Below are positions 63,336-64,000 of a DNA stretch of 64,000 nucleotides, in pieces (within the stretch, counting starts at the first letter, position 1; each line of letters opens with the position of its first letter). The position numbers were made by a program, and so were the translations under genes. Below the pieces are notes generated by a model. That model had not been told where the DNA came from. It saw only the letters and a list, made by a program, of their open reading frames with translations, and searched no databases. The DNA comes from Burhinus oedicnemus (Eukaryota; Chordata; Aves; Charadriiformes; Burhinidae). The stretch spans positions 5,157,513 to 5,221,512 of the forward strand of contig VFFE01007215.1 of the NCBI GenBank assembly GCA_008921705.1. Direction: 5' to 3'.

Positions 63336-63539
63336 GTAAGTACAACAGAAAAGGTATGATTCAGTTTTTAAGACTACCAGTAGATACTTTATGAGCAATC
63401 TTTTACATATGCCTTGAGTTAGTGTTTTATATAAAATAGCTCTTCAGCTATAAACAGCTAACAAAATTGCCATAGTTAAAGCAAGTAGTTTGATAATACA
63501 TGTAGCATGTTTGACTGAAACTGTTACTAATTCTCTTAG

Positions 63540-63569
63540 GTTTGAGGAATATTCTCAGCATGCTGACAG
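63540..63569 (+). CDS. candidate second exon of the same plus-strand gene
   Basis: Acceptor TACTAATTCTCTTAG, donor ACAG|GTGAGG, 30 bases. Joined to the preceding candidate it continues RFEEYSQHAD and again leaves two bases. The phase fit in both exons supports a real transcript, but a 30-base exon is easy to find by chance. Confidence 0.32.
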
Positions 63570-63695
63570 GTGAGGCTGGCATTGACTCAAGTATTCTTTC
63601 ACTCTCAGTCTCTTGTTCTCAGTGATTTATGAAAGCTTTCCCAAAATTGTAATGGCTGGATTTCAGGCTTTCCCTGCCTTGCTGTTTGTTCCCAC

Positions 63696-63829
63696 ACATT
63701 CAAGGTCAGGTTGGACGGGGCTCTGAGCAACCTCATGTAGTTGAAGATGTCCCTGCTCATTGAAAGGGAAGGTAGACTAGATGACCTTTAAAGGTCCCTT
63801 CCAACCCAAACTATTCTATGATTCTATGC
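63696..63829 (+). mobile_element. CR1 LINE 3' terminal fragment
   Basis: About 135 bases matching the last part of the two larger CR1 copies in the window (AGGTTGGACGGGGCTCTGAG through to the ATTCTATGATTCTATG end), plus orientation. Confidence 0.92.
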
Positions 63830-63842
63830 TTCTACATTTCAG

Positions 63843-63873
63843 TAAAGCAGTCCTTACGGTGAAGGAGAATTAG
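63843..63873 (+). CDS. possible third, terminal exon of the same plus-strand gene
   Basis: Acceptor TTCTACATTTCAG directly after the CR1 end. In the phase left by the 63540-63569 exon it reads SKAVLTVKEN and stops at TAG 63871-63873, which would close a 34-residue protein. An internal ACG|GTGAAG could instead act as a donor. Weak evidence on its own. Confidence 0.2.
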
Positions 63874-64000
63874 GAAAGGTGCCGGGTTCATCTACCCCAG
63901 TGTTATGTTCTTGTGAGCATCCTTAAAACAAGCTACAGCCAGGTAAGCCTAAACATGAATATAGCTCACGCCAAAATAAATCCCATACAGGTGCTCATAT

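Noticed and set aside
60987..64000. 3' end of GTF3C3 on the minus strand, expected from mammalian gene order
   Set aside because: No sequence resembling its TPR-rich C-terminus was found; it may begin beyond the window.

Overview
This is a vertebrate nuclear window, almost certainly from a bird. Four retroelements carry the CR1 3' signature (ending in a tandem TATGATTCTATGAT-like repeat), one of them with about 2.7 kb of decayed ORF2. There is also an avian-type LTR fragment, introns are compact, and no bacterial-style gene packing is seen. The only protein-coding gene that can be followed exon by exon is a plus-strand long coiled-coil gene that I identify as CCDC150, from residue-level agreement with the human protein as I remember it. 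Layout: (1) 1-20.4 kb is AT-rich noncoding sequence with a 5'-truncated dead CR1 (about 11.83-14.57 kb, plus) and a CR1 3' end on the minus strand (about 17.11-17.45 kb). No coding exon was found. (2) 20.4-21.46 kb is a CpG island with a consensus splice donor reading leftwards (GAG|GTGAGT, minus, exon end 20821). It is best read as the promoter and noncoding first exon of a minus-strand gene whose long first intron fills 1-20.8 kb. By mammalian gene order this would be HECW2, but no HECW2 coding sequence is present to prove it. (3) 21.5-41.2 kb is intergenic, with one CR1 (about 27.05-27.75 kb). (4) 41.2-42.27 kb is a second CpG island with a textbook ZNF143 site next to an NRF1 site, and the first coding exon of CCDC150. 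(5) 42.1-61.0 kb is CCDC150. Twenty-four exons join in a single frame (1017 codons plus stop, if the doubtful exon 15 and the cassette are left out), followed by AATAAA 32 bases after the stop codon. (6) 61-64 kb is downstream sequence with candidate exons on both strands and a CR1 3' fragment. The main oddities cluster in the middle of CCDC150 (51.6-54.7 kb). The expected exon 15 has an in-frame stop that looks like a one-base frameshift. A 20-N assembly gap and an LTR fragment follow it. A 335-base open exon at about 53.87-54.21 kb has intron phases that exactly bridge the shifted exon 15 and exon 16. That open exon is not coiled coil; it is rich in His, Ser and Arg and carries CxxC-x20-CxxC, a possible zinc-binding arrangement that I do not recall in mammalian CCDC150. 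Downstream at 63.29-63.87 kb, two small plus-strand exons with strong splice sites, and perhaps a third, give an ATG-started reading frame that I cannot identify. Comparisons with human CCDC150 and with mammalian gene order are from memory; no search was run.
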